From Terrimesophilobacter sp036565765 (GTDB lineage: Bacteria > Actinomycetota > Actinomycetes > Actinomycetales > Microbacteriaceae), in the NCBI RefSeq assembly GCF_036565765.1, contig NZ_DATCXP010000215.1: a stretch of 5,907 nt of DNA. One strand, 5' to 3'. How positions within the stretch are numbered: the first letter of the stretch is position 1; every line of letters begins with the position of its first letter. The notes beneath the pieces are model-generated. The model was given only the letters and a program-made list of their open reading frames with translations, was not told where the DNA came from and did no database searches. Positions 5,094 through 5,907 of the stretch are shown here, one piece after another. A program made the position numbers and the translations under genes.

Positions 5094-5861
5094 ATGATCG
5101 AGTTGAGAACCCCGGCCGAGATCGACGAGATGCGCGCCGCCGGCCGGTTCGTGGCGAGGGTGCTGAGCGAGCTGGCGGCGGCGAGTGCCGTCGGAGTGAA
5201 TCTGATCGAGCTCGACACGCTTGCGCACAAGCTCATCAGGCAACGCGGCGCCGAGAGCTGCTACATCGACTACCACCCATCCTTCGGCGCCTCGCCGTTC
5301 GGGAAGGTGCTCTGCACTTCGGTCAACGACGCCGCCCTGCACGGTCTGCCACATGACTACCGCCTGAAGGACGGAGACCTGCTGAGTCTGGACTTCGCGG
5401 CATCCGTCGACGGCTGGGTCGCCGACTCGGCGATCTCGCTCGTGGTCGGAACGCCTCGTGCAGAGGATCTCGCGTTGATCAACACCACCGAGCGAGCTCT
5501 TGCTGCGGGCATCGCGGCGGCGGTCTCCGGCAACCGGATGGGCGATGTCTCTGCCGCGATCGGCGAGGTCGCCCGCTCGGCGGGCTACGGGGTCAACACC
5601 GACTTCGGCGGCCACGGCGTCGGGAGAACCATGCACGGCGACCCGCACGTGCCGAACGACGGAAGGCCGGGGCGCGGCTTCCCGCTCAAGCCGGGCCTCG
5701 TGTTCGCGATCGAGCCGTGGTTCATGCTCGGAACCGACCGGATCTTCACCGACCCGGACGGCTGGACGCTGCGGAGTCTCGACGGCTCCCGCGCCGCCCA
5801 CTCCGAGCACACGATCGCCATCACCGAGGACGGCCCGGTCGTGCTCACCTCGCGCTCCTGA
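5094..5861 (+). CDS. map: Type I methionine aminopeptidase
   Basis: MetAP removes the initiator methionine from nascent proteins when the second residue is small, acting at the ribosome after deformylation. The 255-residue product has the pita-bread fold with all five metal ligands: D100 in SLDFAA, D111 in VADSAIS, H174 in FGGHGVGRTMH, E207 in FAIEPWF and E238 in HSEHT. The substrate-contacting histidines are H83 (VNDAALHGLP) and H181. It lacks an N-terminal zinc-finger or linker extension, so it is a short type Ia form. In-frame TTG (5076) and GTG (5079) starts exist, but the ATG at 5094 gives the family-typical start MIELRTPAEIDEMRAAGRFV, with GAAG nine bases upstream. It is complete and divergent from the neighbouring genes. 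Since actinobacteria often carry one copy in the secY-adk region, this may be a second copy; that cannot be tested here. Confidence 0.96.
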   Translation: MIELRTPAEIDEMRAAGRFVARVLSELAAASAVGVNLIELDTLAHKLIRQRGAESCYIDYHPSFGASPFGKVLCTSVNDAALHGLPHDYRLKDGDLLSLDFAASVDGWVADSAISLVVGTPRAEDLALINTTERALAAGIAAAVSGNRMGDVSAAIGEVARSAGYGVNTDFGGHGVGRTMHGDPHVPNDGRPGRGFPLKPGLVFAIEPWFMLGTDRIFTDPDGWTLRSLDGSRAAHSEHTIAITEDGPVVLTSRS

Positions 5862-5907
5862 TCTCTCCACTCCAGAACGCCTCAGACCGAGTGGTCGAAA
5901 GTCTCCG

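Noticed and set aside
4638..5870. A 410-codon minus-strand frame covering the membrane protein and the opposite strand of map
   Set aside because: The part above 5054 is antisense to a map gene with all catalytic residues. Only the last 138 codons look like protein, so an internal ATG at 5054 is the real start.
5885..5896. GACC-GAGT-GGTC stem after the map stop, as a terminator
   Set aside because: A four-base stem with no T-run and truncated context at the window end is too weak to call.

Overview
The window is high-GC DNA. Its proteins and gene order point to an actinobacterium, most likely of the Microbacteriaceae type (Leifsonia or Cryobacterium-like); the family assignment is inference from protein style and synteny. 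It is almost fully coding: one long minus-strand gene run, plus a single plus-strand gene at the right end. No rRNA, tRNA, insertion sequence, CRISPR array or obvious horizontal island is visible, and no gene-free stretch exceeds about 150 bases.

From right to left on the minus strand: a 138-residue four-helix membrane protein of unknown function (5054-4638); a leader of about 150 bases holding hairpins and a possible 28-codon small ORF; rplS (ribosomal protein bL19); lepB (type I signal peptidase); rnhB (RNase HII); a DUF2469 protein; a DAO-family FAD-dependent oxidoreductase; a 124-base gap with hairpins; yraN (UPF0102 nuclease-like protein); and the first 127 codons of a comM/yifB homologue running off the left edge. 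The core rplS-lepB-rnhB-DUF2469-yraN-comM order is a conserved actinobacterial housekeeping cluster. Spacings are tight (2 bases lepB/rnhB, 12 bases rnhB/DUF2469, 24 bases DUF2469/oxidoreductase, 1-base overlap yraN/comM), which suggests co-transcription in blocks. On the plus strand a complete type I methionine aminopeptidase (map) is read divergently from the membrane protein across 39 bases.

Functionally the window joins ribosome assembly (bL19), co- and post-translational protein processing (MetAP removes the initiator Met, LepB removes signal peptides), nucleic-acid maintenance (RNase HII, YraN, ComM) and one metabolic accessory gene, the oxidoreductase. That oxidoreductase sits where Mycobacterium tuberculosis carries fdhF-fdhD, so this may be a recurrent cargo slot. 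The other point worth attention is the junction between the membrane-protein gene and rplS: a hairpin spans the stop codon and would hide the ribosome binding site of the candidate small ORF. I see no clearly new multi-gene system here; most of the window is ordinary conserved housekeeping.
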